Shown here: piece after piece, positions 44,828 through 53,713 of the stretch
How positions within the stretch are numbered: position 1 is the first letter of the stretch
Layout: every line of letters starts with the position of its first letter
Source of the DNA: Synergistaceae bacterium
Lineage (GTDB): Bacteria > Synergistota > Synergistia > Synergistales > Aminobacteriaceae
Direction: 5' to 3'
DNA length: 64,000 nt
Assembly (NCBI GenBank): GCA_017450125.1
Contig: JAFSWZ010000040.1
Span: 1-64,000, forward strand
Translations under genes and position numbers: made by a program
The notes under the pieces: model-generated
The model's database searches: none
What the model was told of the DNA's origin: nothing
What the model saw: the letters and a program-made list of their open reading frames with translations, nothing else

Positions 44828-47008
44828 TCAGTCCTCCCATGTGTCAGCGTCTTCTGTGCCGGATATTCCGCCCTTCACCGACGCACTCTCTCCGAGACTT
44901 TGCGCTATTGTCCCGAAAGCGTGGCCGAGTTCTCCCGAGCCCTCCACAAAGACAGCGTTTGCGTCGTCCGACGAAATATCTCGCAGGAAGTCTATGTCCG
45001 CTTCACCGAAGCCTATGCCCGCCGTGTCTATGCCTGCACGGTTGCACTGCCTCGCCGCCTTCACTGCCCTGCTCTGATCCGACCACACGCCGTCAGCAAG
45101 AACTATCGCGAACCTCCGGCCTTCTTCGTCCTCAAGAACGTCCATTATTTCCCCGAAAGGATGTGCCGAGTTTCCGTAGCCGGTCTGCCCGCACTTTATG
45201 GACTTTATGGCTCTGAGGCACTGCCTCTTGTCGTCCGTCAGCCTGCAGACTATTTTTGTACGGTCAGAGACGGCCATAATTCCGACGCGCGTATACTCTA
45301 AGTCCAGCTTGTCAACGAAATCGCACATCGCGTCCTGAGCGTCTTGCAGGGGCTCGCCGGACATGCTTCCCGACACATCCACCGCCATAACGAGATTCAG
45401 TGTCTCGGGCTCGGGGTCTTCCGTGCGTTCGACGGGACTCGAGAACTTCGACATGTCTTCAGGGACGGGCTCGCGGCGTATTGGAAGGTTCACGGAGGAG
45501 CTGTCCTGACGCGCTTCAACGTGAATTATCCCGTTGTTGTCGTAGGTGTACTGCACGCGGATTGTGGTCTTGCCCCTCGTCGAAGGGTTGTGCTGTATCC
45601 CCGTAACTACGTACCTGAACGTTACCTTGTTCTCCAGCGGAGCTTCTTTGTCGCCCTGAAGAACATAGATTTCCATATCGGCGGCCTTCTTCGACGTTGT
45701 CCTGAACGAGAAGGCTTTTGCTGCCTTTACTGGTCTGGGGTGGTCGGCGGGTATGATTATGTCGTTGATGTATCTTGTGCCGTCGGGGCTGACTGCTATC
45801 ATTCCCATTGCGTGGGCTGTGGTCTCGCGTACGGAGATTACCTCGAGACCCGAGAGCCTCCTCTCAGGCTTCACTAGGCCAGTGAACTGCGCTCTCTCAG
45901 TAACCTTCCTGCCGTCCTTCACGACGAACGACACGCGCGAGTACACGGGATTCTCCTTCACAGCCTGAACCGCCGCACCGAGTGCCACCGCCTCATCCGG
46001 GTTCACGTGGGCAATGGGCTTCTTGCCGAAGATTCCCGCGAGATGCTCAGAGACAGCGGGCATCCTCGTAGAGCCTCCGACCAGCAGGACATCAGCAACG
46101 TCGTTCACGCTGACCTGCGCCTTATCTAGCACGGACAGGCAGAAATCACCCGTGCGTTTGAGGAGGTCTGCCGTCGCCGAAGCGAACTCTGCGCGTGTTA
46201 CCTGCACAGTGATATTCCCCAAGACCGGCAGGGATACCACAGCGTTCACGCTCATGAGCTGCGAGAGGCTCTTCTTCACGCCCTCAGAGAGACCGCGTAT
46301 TGTCCTCATTGCCCGAAAGTCTGACTTTATGTCCTTGTCCGTCTCGGCAGAAACTTTGTCCGCAATGAGCTCCGAAAGCCTCTCGTCCCAATCCCGCCCG
46401 CCGAGAAAATGATCTCCGGCAACCGCAATGGCCTGAAGCTCGCCGTCCTTCTGCATGTGCGTCAGGGTAACGTCGAACGTTCCGCCTCCCAAGTCGTAGA
46501 CGAGAATATTCGCGTTCTCGCGCCAGTGGTTAAGGCCGTAGGAGATTGCGGCGGCGTTGGGTTCATCGATTATCTTGCGGACAATCAACCCTGCCTCCTG
46601 CGCGGCGTTGAGGGTTGCTTCCCGCTCCACAGAGTAGAAGTAGGCAGGAACGGTGATGACTGCGTCGGCGATTTCTTGGCCTGTGCCTGCTTCGGCGTAC
46701 TCCTTGATGTACCTCAGGAGCATTGACGACAGCTCTTCGGCCGTGTAATCCTTGCCGTCTATTGCGCAGTAGGTCTCGTTCTTCCCCATGCTGCGCTTGA
46801 ACGTCGCCGCACATCCCCCAAGCCCGAGCCTGAACGCTTCCTCTGCTTCGCTCCCGAAAATCGGCCTGCCTTCCTCGAAGAGAATCACCGACGGTGTTAT
46901 GTGCCTGCCGTCGGGGTTGGGGATGATTTCCGGGCGGCCTGTTGATGGGTTGACGTACGCTGCCGCAGAATACGTTGTGCCTAAGTCTATGCCGATCGAT
47001 ATTGGCAT
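44828..47008 (-). CDS. Hsp70 fused to a von Willebrand factor A domain
   Basis: A 726-residue protein. The Hsp70 ATPase domain has phosphate-1 motif IGIDLGTTYSAAAYV, phosphate-2 VYDLGGGTFDVTL and adenosine motif VLLVGGSTRMPAV, followed by a beta substrate-binding-like part to about 520. In place of the helical lid and EEVD-type tail is a vWA domain (about 538-705) with a complete MIDAS: DVSGS (544-548), a Thr/Gly loop GQTGYG and Asp in VLADGVWSD. Fusion of a chaperone ATPase to a metal-dependent protein-binding domain is rare and suggests regulated recruitment of a partner. It is separated from the upstream Hsp70 gene by six bases. Confidence 0.85.
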   Translation of the reverse strand: MPISIGIDLGTTYSAAAYVNPSTGRPEIIPNPDGRHITPSVILFEEGRPIFGSEAEEAFRLGLGGCAATFKRSMGKNETYCAIDGKDYTAEELSSMLLRYIKEYAEAGTGQEIADAVITVPAYFYSVEREATLNAAQEAGLIVRKIIDEPNAAAISYGLNHWRENANILVYDLGGGTFDVTLTHMQKDGELQAIAVAGDHFLGGRDWDERLSELIADKVSAETDKDIKSDFRAMRTIRGLSEGVKKSLSQLMSVNAVVSLPVLGNITVQVTRAEFASATADLLKRTGDFCLSVLDKAQVSVNDVADVLLVGGSTRMPAVSEHLAGIFGKKPIAHVNPDEAVALGAAVQAVKENPVYSRVSFVVKDGRKVTERAQFTGLVKPERRLSGLEVISVRETTAHAMGMIAVSPDGTRYINDIIIPADHPRPVKAAKAFSFRTTSKKAADMEIYVLQGDKEAPLENKVTFRYVVTGIQHNPSTRGKTTIRVQYTYDNNGIIHVEARQDSSSVNLPIRREPVPEDMSKFSSPVERTEDPEPETLNLVMAVDVSGSMSGEPLQDAQDAMCDFVDKLDLEYTRVGIMAVSDRTKIVCRLTDDKRQCLRAIKSIKCGQTGYGNSAHPFGEIMDVLEDEEGRRFAIVLADGVWSDQSRAVKAARQCNRAGIDTAGIGFGEADIDFLRDISSDDANAVFVEGSGELGHAFGTIAQSLGESASVKGGISGTEDADTWED

Positions 47009-47014
47009 GACCTG

Positions 47015-48727
47015 TTACCCCTGAACTGTGCCGGATGTGTTGATTCGTCCGATAAGTTTCTTGTCGCTCTCCACCTGCTCCCGCGTCTTGAGGAACTCTG
47101 ACCTCAAGCTGGCTTCGGCCGTCTCGCCCGTCGTAACATTGGTCGCGTACACAGTGAGACCGTCAGAGCCGCACTTGAAGCGTATCAGTATCGGCGCGCC
47201 CTTAGGAGTTCCCGCAGGAAGAGGCAGGATGACAGTGCCGAGATGCTTCACCTTGAGCGTCGGGTCTGTCGCCTGAGGTTCACCCTTTTTGTTGAACGGA
47301 GGAGTAACGTAGCGTTCGTCCTTGCTGATGTTCTCGAACACAGGCACTGTGAGTTCCGGCAGGTTGTCTTCAGCAACTTTGTACGTCTCCTCTGCCTCTG
47401 CGGGCGACGGGCCTCCGATGAAAAGCAGGTTGTCGATCATCAGCTCCTTGCCGCCGGGAGCACCGGGAGCAGGCACAAGCACAGCAGGGCCGAACGAGCG
47501 CGAAAGTATATCCGCAACCTCAATAGTTCCGCCCTCACCGAATGCCTCGATGAGGCCGCGCACCGTATCATCATCGCCGCCGCCACCGTTGGTATCTACT
47601 TCCTCCGTGCGTTCCTTGAACTTCTCGATGTACTTCATGCCCGCAGCAATCGCCGCACCTTTCGCCACCGCATAATCAGGATCCTCTACCCTCACGCGCA
47701 GGCTTCCGCTGTCCTTCTCCGGGAACATTGCCTTGACGGCATCCTGCACCATCGGCATACGCGTTGAGCCCCCGACGAGAAGCACTGTGTCTATGTCGTC
47801 TGCACTGAGGCCGTTTTTCCCCAGAAGCTGGCTGACGAACGTTGTTGTTCTCTCAACAAGAGTCTTGGTGCGCTCGCGGAACTCCTCTGCAGTTATGGTG
47901 ATTCTCGTTGTTCCGACGTTTATGCTAAGGGTCGGCAGAAGAGAGAGCCTCTTCTTGTTTTCCTCCGACTGTGCCTTTATCAGCGCAGTTGTCCTCGCGT
48001 CTATGTCTTTGGTGCTGATGCCGTTCTCGTCGGCATAAAGCTCGCTGATGTAGGTTTCCATCATCTTGTCCCAGTCCACGCCGCCTAACCTGTCGTCGCC
48101 CGTAGAGTCCAGAATCACTATCTGTGCGTTGCCCCCGAACTCATCGACGGAGAAGTCCAGAAGCGTAACATCAAACGTGCCTCCGCCCAAGTCGTAGACC
48201 ATTATTCTCCTGTTCTCGCTGAACTCGTGCGAACAGTAATTCAGTGCCGCCGCTGTAGGTTCGTGAATTATGTCGAGGACTTCGAGCCCCGCTATCTCTC
48301 CTGCCTGACGGGTTGCTGTCTTCTCCGCGTTGCCGAAATACGCCGGGCACGTGATTACTGCCTTGCTGACAGGGTAGCCCTGTTCCTCGACCTCCTGCTT
48401 CATGCGCTTGAGTATCAGCGACGAGACCGTGATAGGGTCATAGTCCACGCCGTCGAATGAATACCTCACGTCTTCCTTGCCTATCTCGCGCTTCACGAAC
48501 TGCACAACTCTGTCTGGTTCAGAAGCCGCCATCTTCTTGGCCTCCTTGCCGACTATCTGGAAGTGAGGCTGCTGTCCCGTCTCGTCGGGCTGGAAGTACA
48601 CCGCAGAAGCTATCTTCCTGTCCTCTTCGCTGTAGAGCTCGAACACTTCCGGCTTGGCGTTGTTGTCCAGCGTCGCGATAACTGAATACGTCGTCCCTAA
48701 ATCAATACCGAAAACTTTCTCTGCCAA
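47015..48727 (-). CDS. DnaK-like Hsp70 protein, divergent
   Basis: A 570-residue Hsp70. The ATPase domain is complete: VFGIDLGTTYSVIATLDN, VYDLGGGTFDVTLLDF and VLLVGGSTRMPMVQDA. After about residue 390 comes a Gly/Asp-rich linker (GGGGDDDTVRG) and a divergent substrate-binding region with DPTLKVKHLGTVILPLPAGT. The canonical DnaK is about 610-640 residues, and the helical lid is short or missing here. It starts with TTG after AGGAAAGGAAG. A housekeeping DnaK would stand with dnaJ and grpE; this one sits with GTPases and a VirD4-like ATPase, so it is a dedicated paralogue. Confidence 0.87.
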   Translation of the reverse strand: MAEKVFGIDLGTTYSVIATLDNNAKPEVFELYSEEDRKIASAVYFQPDETGQQPHFQIVGKEAKKMAASEPDRVVQFVKREIGKEDVRYSFDGVDYDPITVSSLILKRMKQEVEEQGYPVSKAVITCPAYFGNAEKTATRQAGEIAGLEVLDIIHEPTAAALNYCSHEFSENRRIMVYDLGGGTFDVTLLDFSVDEFGGNAQIVILDSTGDDRLGGVDWDKMMETYISELYADENGISTKDIDARTTALIKAQSEENKKRLSLLPTLSINVGTTRITITAEEFRERTKTLVERTTTFVSQLLGKNGLSADDIDTVLLVGGSTRMPMVQDAVKAMFPEKDSGSLRVRVEDPDYAVAKGAAIAAGMKYIEKFKERTEEVDTNGGGGDDDTVRGLIEAFGEGGTIEVADILSRSFGPAVLVPAPGAPGGKELMIDNLLFIGGPSPAEAEETYKVAEDNLPELTVPVFENISKDERYVTPPFNKKGEPQATDPTLKVKHLGTVILPLPAGTPKGAPILIRFKCGSDGLTVYATNVTTGETAEASLRSEFLKTREQVESDKKLIGRINTSGTVQG

Positions 48728-48749
48728 TGTTCAACGCTTCCTTTCCTGA

Positions 48750-49289
48750 TTAGTTCACTTTCCTGTAGAGCTTCACGAGCTCCTGTATTATCGGGTGATT
48801 CTCCCTGCAGAAACCCGTCTGCACACTCTCCGCAATCTTCCCGTGAAGTTCCTGATCCTCCGTGTCCTCGTAACCCACAACGTGAGTCAGACGGAGCTTG
48901 CGTTCACTGCCCTGTTCGCTCTTCTGCGGGTGAACGCCGTAACACTCCAGCACCTGCAGAACGTCAAGCAGTATGTAGCCCACTCTCTTGCGCAGTGTCT
49001 CGTCCTCTATCGAGGCGGGAAGGCTCTCGTGGTCAACGTATATCCGCGCTATGTCCCTGAGAATGTCGTCGAACGCACGGCCTCTGTCGATATCGCGGTA
49101 CTTCTCGAGCTCTGACTCTGCGGCACGTATTCTTCCGGCCTGGAAGTTCTGGCATATCTTGTGAATCTCCCTCAGCTCCGTGAACACGTGCTGCATCATC
49201 GTATCTTCCGCCGGTTTCTCCTCCGCGACCTGCGGGACTGGTTCGGCCTGCACGGGGTCAACAGCCGATGTTTCCTGTTCTTCACACAT
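48750..49289 (-). CDS. GrpE-like protein, divergent
   Basis: About 179 residues: an acidic low-complexity start, a long helix (about 50-90) and a short C-terminal part with GVHPQKSEQGSE and VQTGFCRENHPIIQELV, which recall the GrpE motif around GVEP and the final beta hairpin. GrpE releases ADP from Hsp70. Gene position (immediately before the Hsp70 gene) supports the call, but sequence similarity is weak. ATG 49289 (AAAGGAG upstream) is preferred to an earlier in-frame start at 49364, which would overlap the preceding gene. Confidence 0.5.
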   Translation of the reverse strand: MCEEQETSAVDPVQAEPVPQVAEEKPAEDTMMQHVFTELREIHKICQNFQAGRIRAAESELEKYRDIDRGRAFDDILRDIARIYVDHESLPASIEDETLRKRVGYILLDVLQVLECYGVHPQKSEQGSERKLRLTHVVGYEDTEDQELHGKIAESVQTGFCRENHPIIQELVKLYRKVN

Positions 49290-49314
49290 CGATAATTCAG
49301 CTCCTTTGCTTGTG

Positions 49315-50712
49315 CTAGATGCTGCCGATGAATATTCCTTCCTTCCTGTAAACGCACGCCACACCGGAAGGGAGGCTCTCTATGCTCCTGCCCCTGACTC
49401 GCGGCAAGTCATGTTCCTGCTCGCTGAGGCTTTCTGCAGGGTTATAGCTTGCCCATCCGCCGGAACTCGAATGCTCGCGCTGTGTCTTTATCTTCCTGTA
49501 TGTGCCGAAATACTCCGACCACCTGCGGCAGGAGTCCGCGCTCTGGTGGCAGAAAACGCACACAACCCCTGCATCGTGCGTCAAGTCCCGGAACAGTTCG
49601 TCGGAGTTGTTCTCGTGAGTGTACTTCGAGCGGGACAACGACAATGACGCGGCAAAATCACTGTGGCTGATAGCGTACGTCCTGCCCCTGATGATGTCGC
49701 TGATCTCCGGGAATTTCGCGATGTAGAAATCATCAATGATGAAGTTGAAGTTACAGTGATTTTTGTCTAGAAGAAGAAGGTAGTTGATGAGCAGCTTCAC
49801 GGCGAGTTCTGCAGTGCCTTTGCCGATGTCTATCATCACAGCTCCGTTGTGGTTCAGCGTGCGCACTATGCTTGAGCGTCCGGCTCTCTTTGCGCCGAAT
49901 ACATGCCTGAAGTCATCGGCCAAGTTCGTCAGGAACGTACGCAATGACACTCTCGCCCCTGAACCTGCGTCGTAATCCTCGAGCCAGTCAGAATACTGTT
50001 TCTTCGTCAGCACTCCCGAAGCGTTGAGGCGTATTATCCCGTCCCTGAGCTTACCGAGCGGGAAGGAAGCGATGTCCTCTATGCACGCATCAGGCCGCTT
50101 TGTGAGTACTACATTGACCAGCGCGCGCAAGAGAGATTCTGTGCCATTATCCTCGCCGATGGTGTCAGAGATCAGCCTCACAATGTCATCAGGTATCAGC
50201 CCGGCAAAAATGTCGCAGTAAAGCCCTTTCGCCGAGATTATCTCGTGTACCTTGCAGCTGGAGGCAATCATTGACTCGAGCGTGGAGTCGGAGTTGTGGA
50301 TTATCACGAGCGGCATATTGCTGGTCTGCGACCTATAGATGAACGGCATCAGAGTCCTGCACCTGTCCGCCTCTGTTCCGCCGGAAACCACCACGCTCTC
50401 GGGAAGTTTGCTGTCTCCTTTCAGGTAGTCTAATGCAGGTTCAGCGTCCTTATCAGTAACGGTCTCTGTGTCGTCGAATTTCGGGTCATCGTTGAGGCAG
50501 ATAGCATTCTTGTCGACAGAAGATGAGACACGCACTCCGCGATTGTTCTTGCTGGCTCGTGCTGTGCGGCGTATCCTCTTGCCGTCCTGGAACAGGGATA
50601 AAGTCTTCCGCAGAACAGTGAACGCCCCTAAAAACGTTGCACCGACTATTTTAGTTGCTACACCAAAAGCTATGCCGAAGAAGGAATCTATCGCTCTCTC
50701 AAAGATATCCAT
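49315..50712 (-). CDS. Degenerate VirD4/TraG-like ATPase partner
   Basis: A 465-residue protein with a hydrophobic N-terminal segment (about 9-35) and a basic stretch after it. VVVSGGTEADRCRTLMPFI occupies the place of a Walker A motif but lacks Lys-Ser/Thr. NFIIDDFYIAKFPEISDII parallels Walker B and the downstream sensor region of the neighbouring ATPase, followed by a SHSDFAASLS segment in the place of LAGLQSIRQL. I read it as a catalytically dead paralogue that could form mixed rings with the active one. It starts one base after the stop of that gene. The similarity was judged by eye and needs a profile comparison. Confidence 0.5.
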   Translation of the reverse strand: MDIFERAIDSFFGIAFGVATKIVGATFLGAFTVLRKTLSLFQDGKRIRRTARASKNNRGVRVSSSVDKNAICLNDDPKFDDTETVTDKDAEPALDYLKGDSKLPESVVVSGGTEADRCRTLMPFIYRSQTSNMPLVIIHNSDSTLESMIASSCKVHEIISAKGLYCDIFAGLIPDDIVRLISDTIGEDNGTESLLRALVNVVLTKRPDACIEDIASFPLGKLRDGIIRLNASGVLTKKQYSDWLEDYDAGSGARVSLRTFLTNLADDFRHVFGAKRAGRSSIVRTLNHNGAVMIDIGKGTAELAVKLLINYLLLLDKNHCNFNFIIDDFYIAKFPEISDIIRGRTYAISHSDFAASLSLSRSKYTHENNSDELFRDLTHDAGVVCVFCHQSADSCRRWSEYFGTYRKIKTQREHSSSGGWASYNPAESLSEQEHDLPRVRGRSIESLPSGVACVYRKEGIFIGSI

Positions 50713-50713
50713 G

Positions 50714-52015
50714 TTACTTGTACTCCTTGAACTTGAAGCGGAACGGCGGAATCTCAGGCATACCCACCACAGCTTCGCCGGTCTCCAGCGAAATTATGTC
50801 CCAGTCCTCGACCACAAAACCGTCATGACGCTTGTACTCTGCTGTCCCGTCGGCATGTTCGAGGCGTTCAACAACAGCATTCTTCCCGAACATTCCGCTG
50901 ACGTATTCGCGGGTATTCGGGTCTGAAGACCTGAAGGCCGCAACCGTCGAGAAGCCTGCTATTGCGTTGTGTGCCTGAGCCTCTTTGTCGTAAATCGCGT
51001 CGAGCTGCCTGATGCTCTGAAGCCCGGCGAGTATCTTCAGGCCAAGACTGCGCCCGAAGTTGATTCCGTCGTCGAGGTGGCGTAGTCTGGGCAGGAGCTT
51101 AAGCTCGTCGGCGATAAGGTAGACGTTGCCCTGCGACTTCGTGCGTCCCAATGCTTCCTTGAGTGCGAGGTCAAACAGCAGCGAGTACACCGGCGCAAGG
51201 ACATCACCTATCGCTAGGTCATACTCGAGGAAGACAGTTCGTCCCTGCTTCGCGCGGATGAACCTCCGCATCGAGAAATCCCCCGCGTCGGCGAACACTC
51301 CCGTCAAGATGTCGCGCATCGTGCTGTACACTTCAGAGAGCACGCCCTGCGACTGGTTAGCGGCTCTGGGGTCAATGTACGTGCTGATTGTCTGAAGGTC
51401 TTTGTGGGCGGAGAACGTGTCGTGGAAGTCTTTTGCGGTCATTGTGTCGAGGGCGTATTTCAGGTCGGCGTTGGTGAACTTCAAGCCCTTCCTGATGAAT
51501 GAAATCATTAGTGCACCGAGAAGGTCAGAGGCGGCGGCGGGAAAGAAGGGGTTGTTGTTGTTCTCCATTCGCCGGGCAAAGAATGACTTGCAGATTTCCT
51601 GTACGTTCTGGGAGATTGAGACGTTGTCCCAGCCGTCTGCGGTGATTTCGTTGTGTATGCTCCATTTTGCGGAGGCCTGCCTGTACTTGGCGGAGTTGCC
51701 GATTACTGAATCTTTCTTGGGGTCGTAGAACTTGTCGCAGAAGTCTCCTTTGCTGTCGAAGATCATCATCACGTCGGATGAAGTCATCTTCTCCTTGAGC
51801 TGCCGGACAATGTGGTAGAAGAGATTAGTTTTGCCCGTGCCTGTCCCGCCTAACAGGAGGATGTGGCGGCTGAGGATATCATCAGTGAGCCCGAAGGATG
51901 ACTCTCTGCCAGAATGCTTGCCGCTGAGAATCACTGAGGCAGTGCCTTTGCTGAGAGGAGGCGGGGAGTTATTTGCCAGAACAGAACCGTAAACAACATC
52001 GCTGGTAAGATTCAT
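50714..52015 (-). CDS. VirD4/TraG-like ATPase (type IV coupling protein fold)
   Basis: A 433-residue P-loop ATPase. Walker A is LGGTGTGKTNL near residue 55, MMIFDSKGDF follows, as in coupling proteins of type IV secretion, then the FFPAAASDLLGALM helix, Walker B VYLIADEL, and the sensor LKILAGLQSIRQLDAIYD. It lacks an N-terminal transmembrane anchor; the degenerate partner gene next door supplies one. No relaxase, mating-pair or oriT genes are near, so conjugation is unlikely. ATG 52015 follows GGAGG (52026-52030). It is the first gene of the 11-gene operon. Confidence 0.8.
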   Translation of the reverse strand: MNLTSDVVYGSVLANNSPPPLSKGTASVILSGKHSGRESSFGLTDDILSRHILLLGGTGTGKTNLFYHIVRQLKEKMTSSDVMMIFDSKGDFCDKFYDPKKDSVIGNSAKYRQASAKWSIHNEITADGWDNVSISQNVQEICKSFFARRMENNNNPFFPAAASDLLGALMISFIRKGLKFTNADLKYALDTMTAKDFHDTFSAHKDLQTISTYIDPRAANQSQGVLSEVYSTMRDILTGVFADAGDFSMRRFIRAKQGRTVFLEYDLAIGDVLAPVYSLLFDLALKEALGRTKSQGNVYLIADELKLLPRLRHLDDGINFGRSLGLKILAGLQSIRQLDAIYDKEAQAHNAIAGFSTVAAFRSSDPNTREYVSGMFGKNAVVERLEHADGTAEYKRHDGFVVEDWDIISLETGEAVVGMPEIPPFRFKFKEYK

Positions 52016-52060
52016 CAATGAATTTCCTCCTGCGTATGGGATGCAGGTATCTTACCACAG

Positions 52061-52095
52061 ATAAAAGAAGGGAGACAGACCTTAGACCGTCCCCC
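52061..52095 (-). terminator. Terminator after iscU
   Basis: On the minus strand GGGGGAC and GTCTCCC form an imperfect stem (plus 52089-52095 and 52070-52076) followed by TTCTTTTAT. It separates the isc operon from the conflict operon, so the latter needs its own promoter. I see only a weak TAAGAT at 52050-52055 (minus strand). Confidence 0.65.
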
Positions 52096-52105
52096 TGAGT
52101 GATGA

Positions 52106-52525
52106 TTAGTCTTCGTCGTGGTGCTCCATCGGGATAACCTCCATCCCGTGCTTGGCTCGGTAATCGTTCAGTGCCGTGTGTATCGCCTCTTCGGCCAAGA
52201 CAGAGCAGTGCATCTTTATCGGCGGAAGCCCGTCCAGTGCTTCAGCTACTGCGCTATTGGTGAGATCCCATGCTTCCTGCACGGTGCGGCCCTTAATCAT
52301 CTCCGTCGCCATACTCGACGAAGCAATTGCCGAAGCGCAACCGAACGTCTTGAACTTCACATCCTCGATAATCTGCGTGTCAGGGTTGACCTTCAGGTAT
52401 ATCTTCATGATGTCCCCGCACTTGGGGTTGCCCGCCTCGCCGACTCCGTCCGCATTCTCAATCTCCCCGACGTTGCGCGGGTTGATGAAGTGATCCATTA
52501 CCTTCTGGCTGTAATCCAGTGCCAT
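52106..52525 (-). CDS. iscU: Fe-S cluster assembly scaffold IscU
   Basis: NifU/IscU scaffold protein of 139 residues on which iron and sulfide are assembled into [2Fe-2S] clusters. The three ligand cysteines are Cys36 (NPKCGD), Cys63 (FGCASA) and Cys107 (KMHCSV), and the neighbouring Asp38 is kept. It follows the desulfurase gene by three bases. The short acidic-His tail (EHHDED) is a small oddity. Confidence 0.95.
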   Translation of the reverse strand: MALDYSQKVMDHFINPRNVGEIENADGVGEAGNPKCGDIMKIYLKVNPDTQIIEDVKFKTFGCASAIASSSMATEMIKGRTVQEAWDLTNSAVAEALDGLPPIKMHCSVLAEEAIHTALNDYRAKHGMEVIPMEHHDED

Positions 52526-52528
52526 AAT

Positions 52529-53713
52529 CTACTTTTCCCCCTTCAAATAATCTTCCCACAACGGCGACATTGCGCGTCTCCGTGCAACTATCTCCGGCAG
52601 AACCTCAAGCACGTAATCTATCTGCTCATCCGTCGTCAGCCTCCCGAGCGTGAACCTCAGCGACCCGTGAGCCATCTCGTGCTTCAGCCCCAGTGCCAGC
52701 AGAACATGCGACGGGTCAAGGCTGTCCGATGAGCACGCGCTTCCTGTTGAGGCGGAGATTCCCTTAGCGTCGAGGTCAAGCAGCAGCGTCTCTCCCTCAA
52801 CGCCGATGAAGCTGAAGTTCACGTTGTTGGGAAGCCGGAGGTCTCCCGTTGCTCCGTTCAGCTTTGCGTGAGGAATGCGCTCGAATATCCCCGCAATAAG
52901 CCTGTCCCTGCGCGCTGAATTAATGGCCTTGTCCGCCTCGAGCCTTCCGCTGAGAATCTCCATCGCCGTGCCGAATCCCACTATGCCCGCAATGTTCTCT
53001 GTGCTCGCTCTGCGATGACGTTCCTGCCCCCCGCCGTGAATGAAGTTCTCGGGGTTCACGCCCTTGCGCAGGTACAACGCTCCTACACCTTTAGGGCCGT
53101 ACATCTTGTGTGCACTCATCGAGAGCATGTCGATATTCATTGCTTTAACGTCAATCTTCAGGTGCGCGGCGGCCTGAACTGCGTCGGTGTGGAAGGGTAT
53201 CTTCCTCTCTCTGCACAGCGCACCTATCTCCGCGACGGGCTCAATCGTACCTACCTCGTTGTTCGCGAACATCACGGACACAAGCGCGGTCTTGTCGGTG
53301 ATTGCGTTCTTCACGTCCTCGACGCTGACCCTGCCTTCGCTGTCCACAGGAAGATACGTTACCTCAACGCCCCTGTACTTGTGCAGGTATTCGGCCGTAT
53401 GAAGAATTGCGTGATGCTCAATCTGAGTCGTAATGAGGTGGTTCTTGCCCTTCAGGAGTGCACGGTCAAGCGTTCCCTTCAACGCCCAGTTGTCGGCCTC
53501 GCTCCCTGATGCCGTGAAGAATATCTCCGACGGGTCTGCGTTCAGTGCGGCGGCGACTTGGCCGCGAGCCTTCTCGATTGCTGTCCTGCTCTGCCGCGAG
53601 AATGAATACACGCTCGACGGGTTGCCGAACCATTCGCCGAAGTACGGCATCATTGCCGATAACACTTCCGGGCTTGTCGGGGTTGTTGCCGTGTGGTCAA
53701 GATATACGAACAT
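52529..53713 (-). CDS. iscS: Cysteine desulfurase IscS/NifS
   Basis: PLP enzyme of 394 residues that takes sulfur from L-cysteine as a persulfide. HTDAVQ, the PLP lysine in SMSAHKMYGPKGVG, and the mobile-loop catalytic cysteine in STGSACSSDSLDPSHVL are present. It lies between the iscR and iscU genes with no gaps. The length and loop are those of the NifS/IscS group I enzymes. Confidence 0.95.
   Translation of the reverse strand: MFVYLDHTATTPTSPEVLSAMMPYFGEWFGNPSSVYSFSRQSRTAIEKARGQVAAALNADPSEIFFTASGSEADNWALKGTLDRALLKGKNHLITTQIEHHAILHTAEYLHKYRGVEVTYLPVDSEGRVSVEDVKNAITDKTALVSVMFANNEVGTIEPVAEIGALCRERKIPFHTDAVQAAAHLKIDVKAMNIDMLSMSAHKMYGPKGVGALYLRKGVNPENFIHGGGQERHRRASTENIAGIVGFGTAMEILSGRLEADKAINSARRDRLIAGIFERIPHAKLNGATGDLRLPNNVNFSFIGVEGETLLLDLDAKGISASTGSACSSDSLDPSHVLLALGLKHEMAHGSLRFTLGRLTTDEQIDYVLEVLPEIVARRRAMSPLWEDYLKGEK

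Noticed and set aside
49315-52015. An integrative conjugative element, suggested by the VirD4-like ATPases
   Set aside because: No relaxase, VirB-type channel, integrase, attachment repeat or tRNA border is visible; the neighbours are chaperones and GTPases.
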